From assembly GCA_030141605.1 (NCBI GenBank), contig JAQGDQ010000281.1:1-64000 (forward strand): DNA of 64,000 bases, read 5' to 3'. The position numbers were made by a program, and so were the translations under genes. Position 1 is the first letter of the stretch; every line of letters starts with the position of its first letter. This document shows, one piece after another, positions 1-29,000 of this stretch. This DNA is from Tubiluchus corallicola. Lineage: Eukaryota > Priapulida > Priapulimorpha > Priapulimorphida > Tubiluchidae. The notes beneath the pieces were generated by a model. That model was not told the origin of the DNA. It ran no database searches and saw nothing but the letters and a program-made list of their open reading frames with translations.

Positions 1-309
1 TCACTAACTGTATAATAGTACAATAGTTATTAGTTTGTTATAATTATTGAGATTTTGATGAGATACAGAAATGATGAGCGCATGATTGATCATCATTATG
101 AGTTTATTACCCTCATGATGAAGTGATGGCATGCAACTTGTGCTAGCATGAGGCAGCAATACAACAAAAATAATTTCATTATGGATTAGATCTACAACAC
201 ACTACATGCAATGAAGAGTTCTGTTAACACTTCAAATTTGGCAGACTTAGACAAATGTCTCTATGATCCGATGTAAACTTTTCACACTTCTTAAAAACAA
301 TTAACATAC
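1..309. other. gene-free left edge
   Basis: No coding exon, RNA gene or repeat was recognised on either strand. It probably lies in an intron of the GCKR-like gene, because the exon just to the right ends in a splice donor facing this stretch. Confidence 0.4.
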
Positions 310-1602
310 CACCATGAGAAATCCAATTCTTCCAGAAGTGCCACAACCACTAACAATTACTGTTCCAAAGTTCTGCATAAGAAAAAAATCATAAAACATG
401 TAATAGTTGGCACTGTCAGTGTTAAATGCGCTGTAACTGTTCATTTTTATTCATAAAATCTTGCAAGCTACATGAAGCAAAAACAAGATTATGAAGTTTG
501 GGTAGCAAGTTTTAATAAGGGCTAAAACAAATTCCATTGTTGAGCATTTTATATAATTTCAAATTATGGCAGCTACTTACTAAAATGTATTGTAGCTGTC
601 TGCTGCTTACACAAAAATGCACCATTTCATATAAAGACAGTAGTCTGCACAATACAAGCTTTGTAGAATTTAGCACCCATGGTTGTTAATTGATACTAGT
701 TTATTGTATTTAGTTCAGTTTATAGTTTTTAGTTGCTCTTCAGAAGAGCTGAAATCTTTGTCAAAGTGACACAATTTAATTCGTATTCTCTTGAGCTTTC
801 ATATGAAGTGTAGCAGGGTATAATAAAGCAAAAGCAAGCAGAAAATGTTTCAAAGAGCTCCATATTTTTCAAGTTTTGGCCCCATTCATAAGCTTTGTGC
901 ATACATCTAGAACAACCTGTACATTATGAACAAATAACGCATAATATTATGACCATACCATGAATGCCAGTGATGTTTGTAGAAAACAAAAAAAATATTT
1001 GAGCATATCATCACAGACTAAAGATAATTAAGCAACACAGGCCAAGACAAATAACCAACATCTTAATTTATTATCTTTTTCCTGCCCTAGAGTATGGACG
1101 TACCAAGTTTGGCTTTCACTGGTTCAGTAATTTTAGAAATTTATTGCAAAACATTAAAGAAAGAATTGAAGAAGAGATGCTCTAATGCTCTAAATTTTAC
1201 ACCTTCTCCTTTGGTAGAACGAGTGTTAAAATTGAATTTGCTATGCTGATTTATCAATGTTTCCAAGGAAAAGTGATTATGAAACCATCGTGCTACTCTA
1301 CATCTCTACTCTGTCCAGCGTAGGTCCATGAAACCATCTCAACAACAATTATTATTAAATTTTACATACCTCTTTCGTTATTTCTCTCGCTACGGCTGAT
1401 ACATTGTTAAATGTCACAGCATGTTTAGTTTCGTAATCCGTACTTTCGTTATAGCAACACTGAAGTTCTTTCATCAATAGCAAATCACATTTAGCAAGCT
1501 GTTGGACCATATCTTTACTGGATGCCCCATCTATATTCTTGGTAGTAAGATTGTTTTGCTCCGTGATAGGCAATACTACAGACTTTGTATCCATGACATT
1601 CA
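310..1602 (-). CDS. GCKR: GCKR-like SIS-domain protein, partial (two exons)
   Basis: Two minus-strand exons are visible, 1370-1602 and 310-372, in compatible phase. The first follows an acceptor AG and ends at donor GTATGT. It encodes VLPITEQNN and a helical segment with MVQQLAKCD, matching the region of human glucokinase regulatory protein that contains VPITEKSNP and the LLGQCD helix. The second runs from an AG after a T-rich tract to donor GTATGT and encodes VIVSGCGTSGRIGFLM, the start of the SIS sugar-phosphate fold; the GTSGR loop binds the phosphosugar. In vertebrates GCKR binds and inhibits glucokinase in the nucleus under control of fructose 6- and 1-phosphate; whether this protein does so is inference. 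The Met codon ending at 1594 could be the start, or a short upstream exon may exist, since the exon phase allows one. The bacterial relative MurQ is less similar around GFLM. The remaining exons lie beyond the left edge. Confidence 0.75.
373..1369. other. intron of the GCKR-like gene
   Basis: This stretch lies between the two GCKR-like exons. It is AT-rich, with no other coding signal or repeat that I can recognise. Confidence 0.5.
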
Positions 1603-2543
1603 CTACATGAAAAATGAATGTTAAATTTATCACAGTCACTCACATCATAGGTAAACTTGACAAAATTTCATCTTTACATGACCACATTACAGTTGTATTT
1701 GCATATAAGTATTTATAAAATGTGCTAACAGCATAGAAATTCCTGCCACTCAGCTTTAATTATGCTAAAAGTTTTTGGTGTTAAAAGCTGTGTGTACTTA
1801 CTTTTTTCTTGTTTTACTCAAATGCAACTAAATAACAATTCGATATACGACTTAAATGAAGAAATTCAACATGTTCTTAATAATGTTTTTAAAACATCTT
1901 GAACTGTCTTGCTTGTACATCTAATAAGGAAACTGACAATTTCTAATAAAATTTGGTTCGTTTTTCATCTAATGAATCTTTTGTAAACGATATTTTGTCC
2001 CAAACTTGCAGAAAATATTAAGAATCATCATTAAACACAACAGCAACCAGAAAATAAATTTAGTCTTATGTGACAAAACATAAAAACTAAAGAGTACACG
2101 AAGTAAACATCGTTAGTACAGCTTTGTGTATCTATCCTTGTAGGTGTAATAACATATTTACCTATCCTACAATTTTCATGTCTGTTGTTGTAGGTGTTAG
2201 TAACGATAGTACCTCTATTATTTTAGGAGTTATTCAGTCACACATGTGCACGTGAGAAAGACTTCAAATGCATACAGCACATGCCTAATGCATGGCAGGT
2301 CTGTAAGAAAGTCCATTAAAAATTTTTAGACAAATGATCAACAAATATTCTTTGATGAAAGAATATCTCATAAGCAGAAATTAAATTTATAATTATTATT
2401 CACCAATCGTCTTATAGTTATGCCTAAATAGTAGTAGTAGATTTGGTTTAAATTGTATTTATTAGAACAAAAAACATTGTAGTACCTACATACATACAGT
2501 AATAGAATAAAATGCTGAATGCCCTTTACAGTCTCATAACAGA
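1603..2543. other. gene-free stretch upstream of GCKR-like exon
   Basis: It should contain the promoter or first exon of the GCKR-like gene and the 3' untranslated region of the gene ending at 2544. No further exon could be supported. Confidence 0.4.
2458..2463 (-). promoter_or_regulatory. candidate polyadenylation signal AATAAA
   Basis: The canonical hexamer on the minus strand lies about 80 bases downstream of the stop codon of the exon at 2544-2587. This supports a transcript 3' end here. Confidence 0.45.
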
Positions 2544-2587
2544 TTACTTCTTTCTTTTGGGAGCTTTCACCTTAATGACCTCATCAG
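2544..2587 (-). CDS. probable last exon of an unidentified minus-strand gene
   Basis: On the minus strand an AG acceptor after a T-rich run is followed by an open frame encoding DEVIKVKAPKRKK and a TAA stop. An AATAAA lies about 80 bases further on. The lysine-rich tail resembles nuclear or ribosomal protein C-termini, but I do not recognise the protein. Upstream exons should lie in 2.6-3.9 kb or within the kinase gene, and I could not find them. The exon is short, so chance is possible. Confidence 0.4.
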
Positions 2588-3903
2588 CTGAAAATTACAA
2601 ATAAAATGCTAAAGTATTACGTGTCAGTGTGAAAAAAAGAGAAAATTAAAAGCTAAAACATCGAAGATTTAAATATAAAACTTAGGAGTAAAAATCAAAT
2701 AAAAATACATTAAAATTGCAAAAGTGGAGAAAGAAAGATTATAATACAAAGTTTGAGTAATAATTTAGTGTTAAAATGCTAAATGCACCCAGAGACCAAC
2801 AGCGGAACACAGAAGGAAGGAAAGTCAATGTACTGATTAAAAGAAACATAGTGAGTAAAAATTGATTTAACAGCTACTATCCTTTCTCCAAATTAATTTT
2901 TGGTTTCAGTTTTTTAATAAGGTTATATTTGTAGTTTTTTATATTTTGTCTCTTATTTTAAAACATACAGTAGTAGAGTTAGTGGTTGTTTACAGTAGTA
3001 ATAGTATTCAAGGGACTTTAGACAAAATTTATGGAAACTTTAGTTTTGAGAATTTTTAAATTAATTATGAGTGATAATACGAATATTGTAGTATTTATAA
3101 ATACTCTAACTCTAAGCAGGCAGAATTGTAAACGAAGTCTGACGGAAGTGTGCTAACTGCGTCGTTTAATATAGTGCTTTTCAGCAGGTTTCAAGTAACT
3201 GAAGTAAAGAATTTTAACTAAATCATCCAATAATTTAACATTATTAAAATTACGCATCACTGTAACTAGAAACCTATACTGTAAACTACAGTAAAAAAGT
3301 ATAAGTTTGAAGCAAACTTGCGAGTTTAAAACTTTCATTATTTTAACACAGATTTCAATAAAAGAATAACTAAGAAACAATGCAAATCTTTTAACTTGAA
3401 ATTTCAATTAATTTTTAGGGTTACACAGCTCAGTACTTTTAAAGTTCACACGTGCTTGTATTTATTTTGGCATACAGTCCTAACGGGAAGCGGAACTACT
3501 TTCATCGGAACTATAAATTAATCCGATCCGGAATTTTTAAAACTTCTGATGCAATACAATTTGCTGATTTATAAACTGTCAACATTAACATAGCGTTTGA
3601 GGTAAGACGTTTACGTTAGAAACTTTTTATGATTATTATTTAGAAAAATGTTGATTTAAAAGGGGTCGCTGCATGAACAGTAGCACTACATTCGTGCGCT
3701 TGAGGTAAGATCGTTACGGCGTTACTCGACTCCTTTCTGAAGTGAAAATGTCAAATTGTAATAAGGTGTTACGCATCGTTCGTAGCTAATATTTTCTGTG
3801 CTAATATTTAGACATGATTGAGCCAGTGGACACCTGAGCCTTCTTCTCTGGATACCGAGATTTGTTAAGCATTCGTTGAAATGATTTTATAACGCATATT
3901 GTA
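2588..3903. other. intergenic region and leader of the Src-family kinase
   Basis: It separates a minus-strand terminal exon from the plus-strand kinase start. Two similar donor-like sites, TTTGAG/GTAAGA near 3600 and CTTGAG/GTAAGA near 3705, and an acceptor-like TATTTAG near 3811 suggest spliced noncoding leader exons for the kinase. A 7-codon upstream ORF (3814-3837) would lie in an unspliced leader. The transcription start is not visible. Confidence 0.4.
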
Positions 3904-21343
<17,440 letters not shown>

Positions 21344-21739
21344 ACATAGTGTATCTTAGAAAACTCGATATTATAACAAACTCTGATATTTGACATTGTA
21401 GTTTGTGTAACGTACTTGACTAATGTCACACAAAAACTGACATCTTTGTTGCAGAAGTCAATTTTAGTCTGCTAGTAATATGGCACCTAGTCTCTCTTTA
21501 TTGTATAAATGTGTTTTAACTGTGTTGTGAGAGCGTGGATTTGTTCCACCATTAAGTAAGAAACTAGAGAATAATATGATTCAGCACCTTTGTTTTTAAT
21601 ACAATAATAGCCTTGTCCTTGCTGCCTTAATACCGTCAGGAAAGTTAATAGCAAAATTATGAATGTCTCATTCTGCAATGACTTTATATTAGCATATACC
21701 TGCTGGTGTCTTAACCGCTTACAAATGTATGATTCAGAA

Positions 21740-21745
21740 AATAAA
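21740..21745 (+). promoter_or_regulatory. candidate polyadenylation signal for the Src-family kinase
   Basis: An AATAAA about 400 bases after the kinase stop codon. Later AATAAA hexamers at 22178 and 22597 are alternatives, so 3' ends may vary in length. Confidence 0.4.
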
Positions 21746-22891
21746 AAATGTGAGGCAGTATGGTGTGTGAAACCACCCAACGACAATTTTCTTTGCATTT
21801 TGGTAATCAAGCCCGATCGTGCATAATATTGAATGATCACTAAGCACATGTCCTAACTGTTAACTTTACTAAAAAGTAAGCATTTATTTAAATGAGGCTC
21901 TTGCCAATATTTATAAAGTAGATCAGAATTACTATATGCTAATCAATGTACAATGCAAATGTTAAGCATTTAATAGATACAGATTTTAACTGGCTTCGTG
22001 TATTGTACATAGATCTATAGACGCTAGTGTATAAATGGCTACATATTTCTGTTACTACATTTTTGCATGTATATAAATGATTAATGTGATTATGAATACT
22101 CATTCTGTGCATTTCAGTGTTTGCAGCAAATGCAAGTCAATGCTTATTGCTTTTATCATTTCACAACTTATTTCTGTAATAAACGGCTTATTGCTGAATA
22201 TGTTCCCTAATTTGATAAATGGTTTTGCTTGGCCAGTCATTTTCAGCTTGAGTGACTTAATAGTACCAGACGTTATTAACTTTATACAAGTATTTTCCAT
22301 TGTCTTTATTTATGAGCGTTTTTCTTTATTTTTTCTTATTTAAAATGTAAACATGGCCATATGGTGAAAGCATTTTGTATATAAACTATTATTTGTGAAA
22401 ACACCTGCACTTGTTTTATATTTTGAATTGGTATGTTATGCTTTATAACTTGCATTACTTGTATATTAGTTCAAATTGACTTTATAAACCGTTATATATA
22501 AGTATTGTTGTTTTAACCAATAGTCTGTCCACTTTATAAAAGTATTGCCTGATTTTATTGCATGTTATAAATATGCTGTGTATGCATAATGACTTAAATA
22601 AACTCGTACTTTTTTGTTTTATTATTATTTCAGATTTTTATTTTGGTTTCCCAAAGTTGTACAGTTTTGTGAAAAATACTTATTCTATTTTAAATTTTCT
22701 ACAAAGTTTATTGATGAAACATAAAAATAGTGGATTGATGTCACTGGTACATTATACGGTGTAATTTACATTGGTACATGGTATTCGCGGTGCTAATTAG
22801 AAATACGACATCTTACACAGTGACGGATTTGGATAAACCTTGAGTGTTGGTTCGTTGTAACAAAAAAAATGTGAGCAAAACATTTTGTGAA

Positions 22892-22897
22892 TTTATT
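22892..22897 (-). promoter_or_regulatory. candidate polyadenylation signal for THOC1
   Basis: AATAAA on the minus strand, about 185 bases downstream of the THOC1 stop codon. This implies a short 3' untranslated region. Confidence 0.55.
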
Positions 22898-23081
22898 CCA
22901 AAAGGAAACCTGAACAAAATTAGAAGATACATTCAGTTCATTTTAGCCTTGGAAGAATTTGTATTCATATACACTGCTCGTATGTAAAAAAAAAGAAGTA
23001 TATGACTATTTACAGAAGATACAGCAATGCACACAATGGTTCTCTTCGTATTTCAGTACAAACCTAACGTTATTAAGTTTG

Positions 23082-26000
23082 TCATTCAACAACGGAATCA
23101 TCTTTACCAAACACTTCTGCCCATGCTTGCTCGTGACCGACTTCTGTCAGTGGGGAAAGAAGTTGTTCCGGGGTCGGTTCGTCTTCGTTCTCTAACCAGA
23201 TAAGCAGCATCCGCTGTGCTTGCTCTGCTAAATCACTCGTTTCAGACTCTAGGTATTCAATCTCATCGTCTTGAATCTGAAAGTAATGACTGACTGTCAC
23301 TTAATAAGTTAATTTTAATCTATACCACTTACGGTAATACTACTAGATACCTTATCACAACAAAATAATGTAATATGTAACTTGGCATTTTCACAAAATT
23401 TGCAAGTTACGAATTTCGTAAGTAATAAGATTTTATCAACATTTGTAACGTTTTGACAATCAATATAGAAATTACCTTGAGAATTTTTGCTAGATCTTTC
23501 CAAGAGGAGCCTAGTTTTGAAGCCAACAGTGACATGTCTTCCGGAGTAATTCGTTCAGATTCTTCATCTACTATAGCATGAAAAGATACAACTTTTTACT
23601 ACTTAACATACTTGCTAATTTCTAGATTACAAATATACTACAAAAAATGCAGTTTTAAAAAATAGAGTCCAATTGCCATACCAACATTCCCTCGTTTGAA
23701 ACTAATAAGTGAATGAAAAAAAAATTCACATTTTAAGCTTGCTAACTCAGTTTATGCACTAGGATTTTATGCTCTCACTGTCACAACTCAATTTCCCTTA
23801 AAAATCCACCAGGCACTCCAAATTCTTACCTCTATGTCAATTTATAATGATTTTTAGCTTTTATACATAAATCATGGGCCAAGGCCAGAATTTTACCGCA
23901 GAAAGTAAAAAAATCCAAACACAAAATAGGTCCATACATGACGTTATTATATCTCTAGTCTAATAACTTGCTTATTACATATCAACACACATATATATAT
24001 ATAGCAAAACCATTGATCCAGAACCAGCAATTAGCTACAGCTGTTAATAGATGTTTAGAACCGTTTTCAGTACGAGGCATTGACTTTGCTAAACGAAGCT
24101 GCTGTATTTCACTTATTCATTTTTTCATCTAGACTAGGTTAGATGAAAAATTATAGAGCAGCTGCAACTTGCAAACCAAGAGAGATGACAATCAGTGACA
24201 TGTTGTGAGCATTTGATTCTATGAGAAAATTGCATCACATCCTGAATAAGACACATTGGCCTACTATACTAAGGGTGTTGAAAATATATCAAAAACTGAA
24301 ACGACAACAACCACACTGGTTTAGCTAGTTTTTTGTCTCTCGATTTCTGTTGTATAGAGAGACACAGCTACTGGGCAACCAGCTGCTGGCCAATAACTAG
24401 AAATCAAAGCTGACTCAAAAGATACTGAGAAAAAGTACACAGATATTTAGAGATGACATGTTGCTCCTCCTCAACTGAACTTTCTTCATCTTGACAATTA
24501 CCTGACTAACAAGGTGCTGGGTAATTGTTAAATGCTGAAAAGAGAGAGAAGTGGATGTTCACTCTGTCTTTATTTTGATAGATACCTTTTTCTCTGGCAT
24601 TAGGAATGTCATCATTGTGTTTCAAAAACTCTTCATTTTCCTCGTCGTCTTCCTCTTCCTCTTCTGCTGTTTCCGTTTCAGTTTTAACCGAAGAATCTAA
24701 ATTCATCTGAAAACATTATACAATTATTCTGATTTGTCATTTGATCTGCTATGAATGGTAACTAAACTCCATAAACCAACATCGATGATAAAGACATAAT
24801 AGATTTGAACATTTAAGAGTCATTCCGCGAGAAAACCATGCAAAAGTAAAAAAATAGTGGAAGGTGACAAATCACCGATTTTGTTCATATTCACAGGGTT
24901 GGATGATCCCCTCAGATGTGCCTCACAGCCAAAATATTAGATATCAAAAATGAGCCGTTTCGGAGATAGGCCGCCATTTTGATTTTTTTCAGATTTTGGC
25001 CATTTTGACGTAAAAAAATGACCTATATTTGTCACATCATTACAGGCAGTAAATGAATGATCAGGACTAGTTGCTGGGTGGTATATATAGTAGGGGTCTT
25101 GCCCTATTGCCACATTGAGTTTGATGAATTGAGATTCTCTTTCAGTAGGTATCATGAGCTCATGAAAGATGCGTGTCTGCGACAGTCTGAATGACACCCT
25201 GTTTTAAAATTCTCATAACTCCACTGGGGCGGGTATTTGAAGTATAATTAATATATGTTTATTTACAGCTTGACCAGGCATACTTAGATCATTAATAAAA
25301 TTTTGGCCGGCTCGTCCATAAATTGACGAGATTCGATCTTGAATGTGACCTAAATCGGAAAAAAATTAGTACGAATTATTCATAATTCTGAATAAAAAAA
25401 TGAAAATTTCAAAAAGAAACGATAAATTACCGTTTTTGTCTCTCTGTGTCTCTCTCTATCTCTCTGTGTCTCTCTCTCTGTCTCTCTGTGTCTCTCTCTG
25501 TCTCTCTGTCTTTGTCTCTCTCTGTGTCTCTCTCTCTCTGTCTCTCTCTCTGTCTCTGTCTCTCTCTGTCTCTCTGTGTCTCTCTCTGTCTCTGTCTCTC
25601 TGTGTCTCTCTCTATCTCTCTGTGTGTCTCTCTCTCTGTCTCTGTCTCTCTGTGTCTCTCTCTGCCTCTCTGTCTCTCTGTGTGTCTCTCTCTCTGTCTC
25701 TCTCTGTCTCTCTGTGTCTCTCTCTGTCTCTGTCTCTCTGTGTCTCTCTCTGTCTCTGTCTCTCTGTGTCTCTCTCTATCTCTCTGTGTGTCTCTCTCTC
25801 TGTCTCTGTCTCTCTGTGTCTCTCTCTGTCTCTGTCTCTCTGTGTCTCTCTCTGTCTCTCTCTATCTCTCTGTGTGTCTCTCTCTCTGTCTCTGTCTCTC
25901 TGTGTCTCTCTGTGTCTCTCTCTGCCTCTCTGTCTCTCTGTCTCTGTGTGTCTCTGTCTCTGTCTCTGTCTCTCTCTGTCTCTATGTGTCTCTCTGTGTC

Positions 26001-29000
26001 TCTCTCTGTCTCTCTGTAACTCTCTCTGTCTCTGTCTCTCTGCCTCTCTGTGTTTCTCTCTGTCTCTCTGTGTTTCTCTCTGTCTCTCTGTGTCTCTCTC
26101 TGTCTCTCTGTGTCTCTTTTAATAAGGAGGTTACCATAGCAACATATTACTATGTAGCAACTTACTGTATGTATTATCAATTATTAGCTTATTATTATTT
26201 ACTATAGTGCGACTTTTCATTGAATATTGGCGAATAAAAAATAGTCGTGGACGTAAAGAATTTGTTGTTGTCTTTTTGTTATTTTGAAAATTTGCGATTA
26301 TAAGCGTCAGCGCCCTGATTCTCGTTAGAGTTTAGTTGAATATGGCAGTCGGTGTATATGCATATATCTTTACGAGACGGTGGAAACCTGGCGGTTAAAT
26401 ACAATATGAGCGAATGGCTTGAAACATACGTTGCACAGAGTCGGAATTAGTATGTAACGGCCGAGGCAGGGTCGTACTGGCCTTTGCTGCGTTTCTTAAC
26501 CAGTTTTTTTGTTAATGCCCGTTGTTAGTAAGCAGAAGTCTGGTTGTCGAAGCTGCCAAAGTTGCCACACCAAGGTATTAGTAACTAACTAACTATTAAC
26601 TCGAATTGATTTGAGCAAAAATATCAGGGACTGACAGCTATTCGCCTGTTGAATACAAGACCACACAAAGCTGTGCGCGTTTTAAAAATTGGCTCGCAAC
26701 ATGTTATATTCGATGCTCGCGGCGGTTTCAATACAATTTCACAAATAGTGCCTTGCCTCGCCTTGTCCGCCTTACTTTAGAATCTTGTTTAGCAAAGCGA
26801 CACTAAACCTTTTTGACTGAAGTCTATTTTTCAGTCAAGACAGTGGGGCCCTCCCGAGGCCCCCGTATTGATCCACGGGCCATAGGTATATAGCCCGAGC
26901 ACTTGTGCACGAAACTGTTATTATGTACATGAAACTATTCCGTGTTTTATACAGATTATAAAAATCACTATGTTATAATCGTCACAGGGGCCCTTCGAAG
27001 GGAATGCGGCCCCCTGATGAGGGGCCTGGTTGCTAGGAGTGCCCAGACATCTAAAGCCAGTCCATTACTACTATAAACATTGACGTTGCTGCACTTTGTA
27101 TCGATTCTAATGGCAACACCGTCATCCAAAGGCGAATAGCTAAATATAGGTCAAGGTTGTGAAAATGGCAAAAAAGAGCAACTTTGGCTAAAAATTCTGG
27201 ACACTTGGGAGATCGCTGGCCAAAATTTTATTTCATGCATTTGTAGGACTAGTCAAGCTGCAAATAAAAATATATTGATTAGTCCCCCAATACCCGCCCC
27301 AGTGGAGTTACGGGGATTTCAAAATGGCGTCTAAATTCAGCAGCAGCAGACACGTATCTTTTGCAATCTGATGACACCAACTGAAAAGGAGGTTCAATTT
27401 GGCAACGATAATGGTACGGTAGGGTAAGACCCCTACTATATATATCACCAATTAACTAGTGCTGGATCGCTCATTTACTGTCTGTAATAACGTGAGAAAT
27501 AATGGGCAATTTTTTACGCCAAAATGGCCAAAATCCGAAAAAAATCAAAATGGCGGCTTTTCTCAGAAACGGCTCATTTCTGAAATCTAATATTTTGGCT
27601 GTGGGGTACATCTGAGGGGACCATCAAACCCTGTGAATATGAACAAAATCGGTGATTTGTCACCTTCCACTATTTTGCTGATTTTCTCACGGAATGACTC
27701 TTAAACTCTGAAAACCAGCTTCAACAATAAGATCCTGAAAGATATGATACACATAAAATAAAATTATAGATAATAGATGAGATATATGTGAATGTCCATT
27801 TCCATATTCTAAAGAAACACAAATCAAATTACAAGTACTTCGAAGAGTCCATTAAGAACTTCTTTCTCAGCATGAATTTTTCAAAAAAAAAATCAAAAAC
27901 TAAACAAAATTCACAAAGACACAAGAGCCACACTATGGCTGGAACAGACATAATATAGTAGCAAGACACAAGGGAATGAAACATATTATAACTAATATAA
28001 TAATTGATCAAATTAATTGATTAAAATTATAATCTTACATAAAATAATGAAAAGTAAAAATGTTAGGTGTTAAACATGCAAAATATTCTTCAGCAATAGT
28101 GTTATACATACCGGTAAATCTTTGGATAGCTTCTTTATCATTGCCTCTAAGTAGAGTGGTAGTGTTTTAGGAGGTTGATTACTATAAGTGAAAAAGTGAG
28201 GACTAGATCGCGCCAGTAATCGCAAAGCTCTCCAACCATAGTTACCATCATTGACCAATCTAAAATGACAAAACTATTTATTTTAACAATGTTAGCTATA
28301 GACGTAACATGTAATGTGATAAGATACAGTTTATTTAAAATCGATAAAATAAAACAAAATCATTAACCCAGAGAAGGACTATGGTAATCGATAAAGCATA
28401 TATCAAGAGACAATTAACAAATGGGTATAAAGTTAAAGTGCAAACATGAGCTTTTGAATGCTACAACTTTACATACAGAATAATACATCAATTACAACTT
28501 TACATACAGTCAATCAAAAATTAATACAGTTTATGCTAGAATCCTGCTAGTTTTCAAATTTGGCTACCTTTAATTATGCAAGATAACATCTTCTAATAGA
28601 CAAATAAATAGCTAATGAAGTACAATTTCATGTATTACTTAGAATAACTTTTCTTAAAAATTAATATTTATAATATTGCTAAAGATTGATCTGTACTTTC
28701 TTTATCATTTAATATGTTTTACAACATTGACCTATTACAAGTAAAGGAGTGTAAGAAAAACAACTTTTAGCAATTCTAAAACATTTATGCCTTTTAAATT
28801 AAAAATTGACTGGCAAGAACTAAACATGTTGCCAATATAGATATGCAACATTCACAGCATGCAACAGTTAAACAGCATACAATAGTTCATTTAAGTATAG
28901 GATTAGTTCATTTGATTTATGAACTTCTTTCCGCATTGAACATTCGACAAGTTCAAGACACAGTGTCCAGGTGCCAAAATATGAGAACCTGTTGCCATTC

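Larger units (their letters stand above)
21344..23081. other. convergent 3' region between the Src-family kinase and THOC1
   Basis: The two stop codons face each other 1.74 kb apart. Plus-strand AATAAA hexamers occur at 21740, 22178 and 22597. A minus-strand one at 22892-22897 fits THOC1. No gene was seen. Confidence 0.6.
24817..27700. mobile_element. non-autonomous DNA transposon with long inverted repeats at a TTAA site
   Basis: Two arms of about 490 bp (24817-25310 and 27216-27700) are imperfect reverse complements over their full length. They start GAGTCATTCCG and end CGGAATGACTC. TTAA stands immediately outside each end (24813-24816 and 27701-27704), as expected for a 4-bp TTAA target duplication. 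TTAA duplication is known for piggyBac and Kolobok superfamilies, but the termini are not piggyBac-like CCC. The core holds a large CTCTGT microsatellite and about 1.1 kb of unique sequence with no transposase, so the copy is non-autonomous. It sits in THOC1 intron 17. Confidence 0.85.
24707..28111 (-). other. intron 17 of THOC1, enlarged by a transposon
   Basis: This 3.4-kb intron lies between the exon ending SKDLP and the exon starting MNLDSS. Most of it is the 2.9-kb inverted-repeat element at 24817-27700; without that the intron would be about 0.5 kb. Confidence 0.85.

Noticed and set aside
25400-26207. Open frames of 130-250 codons of Leu/Ser/Val or Arg/Glu
   Set aside because: They are translations of the CTCTGT microsatellite, present in several frames and both strands.
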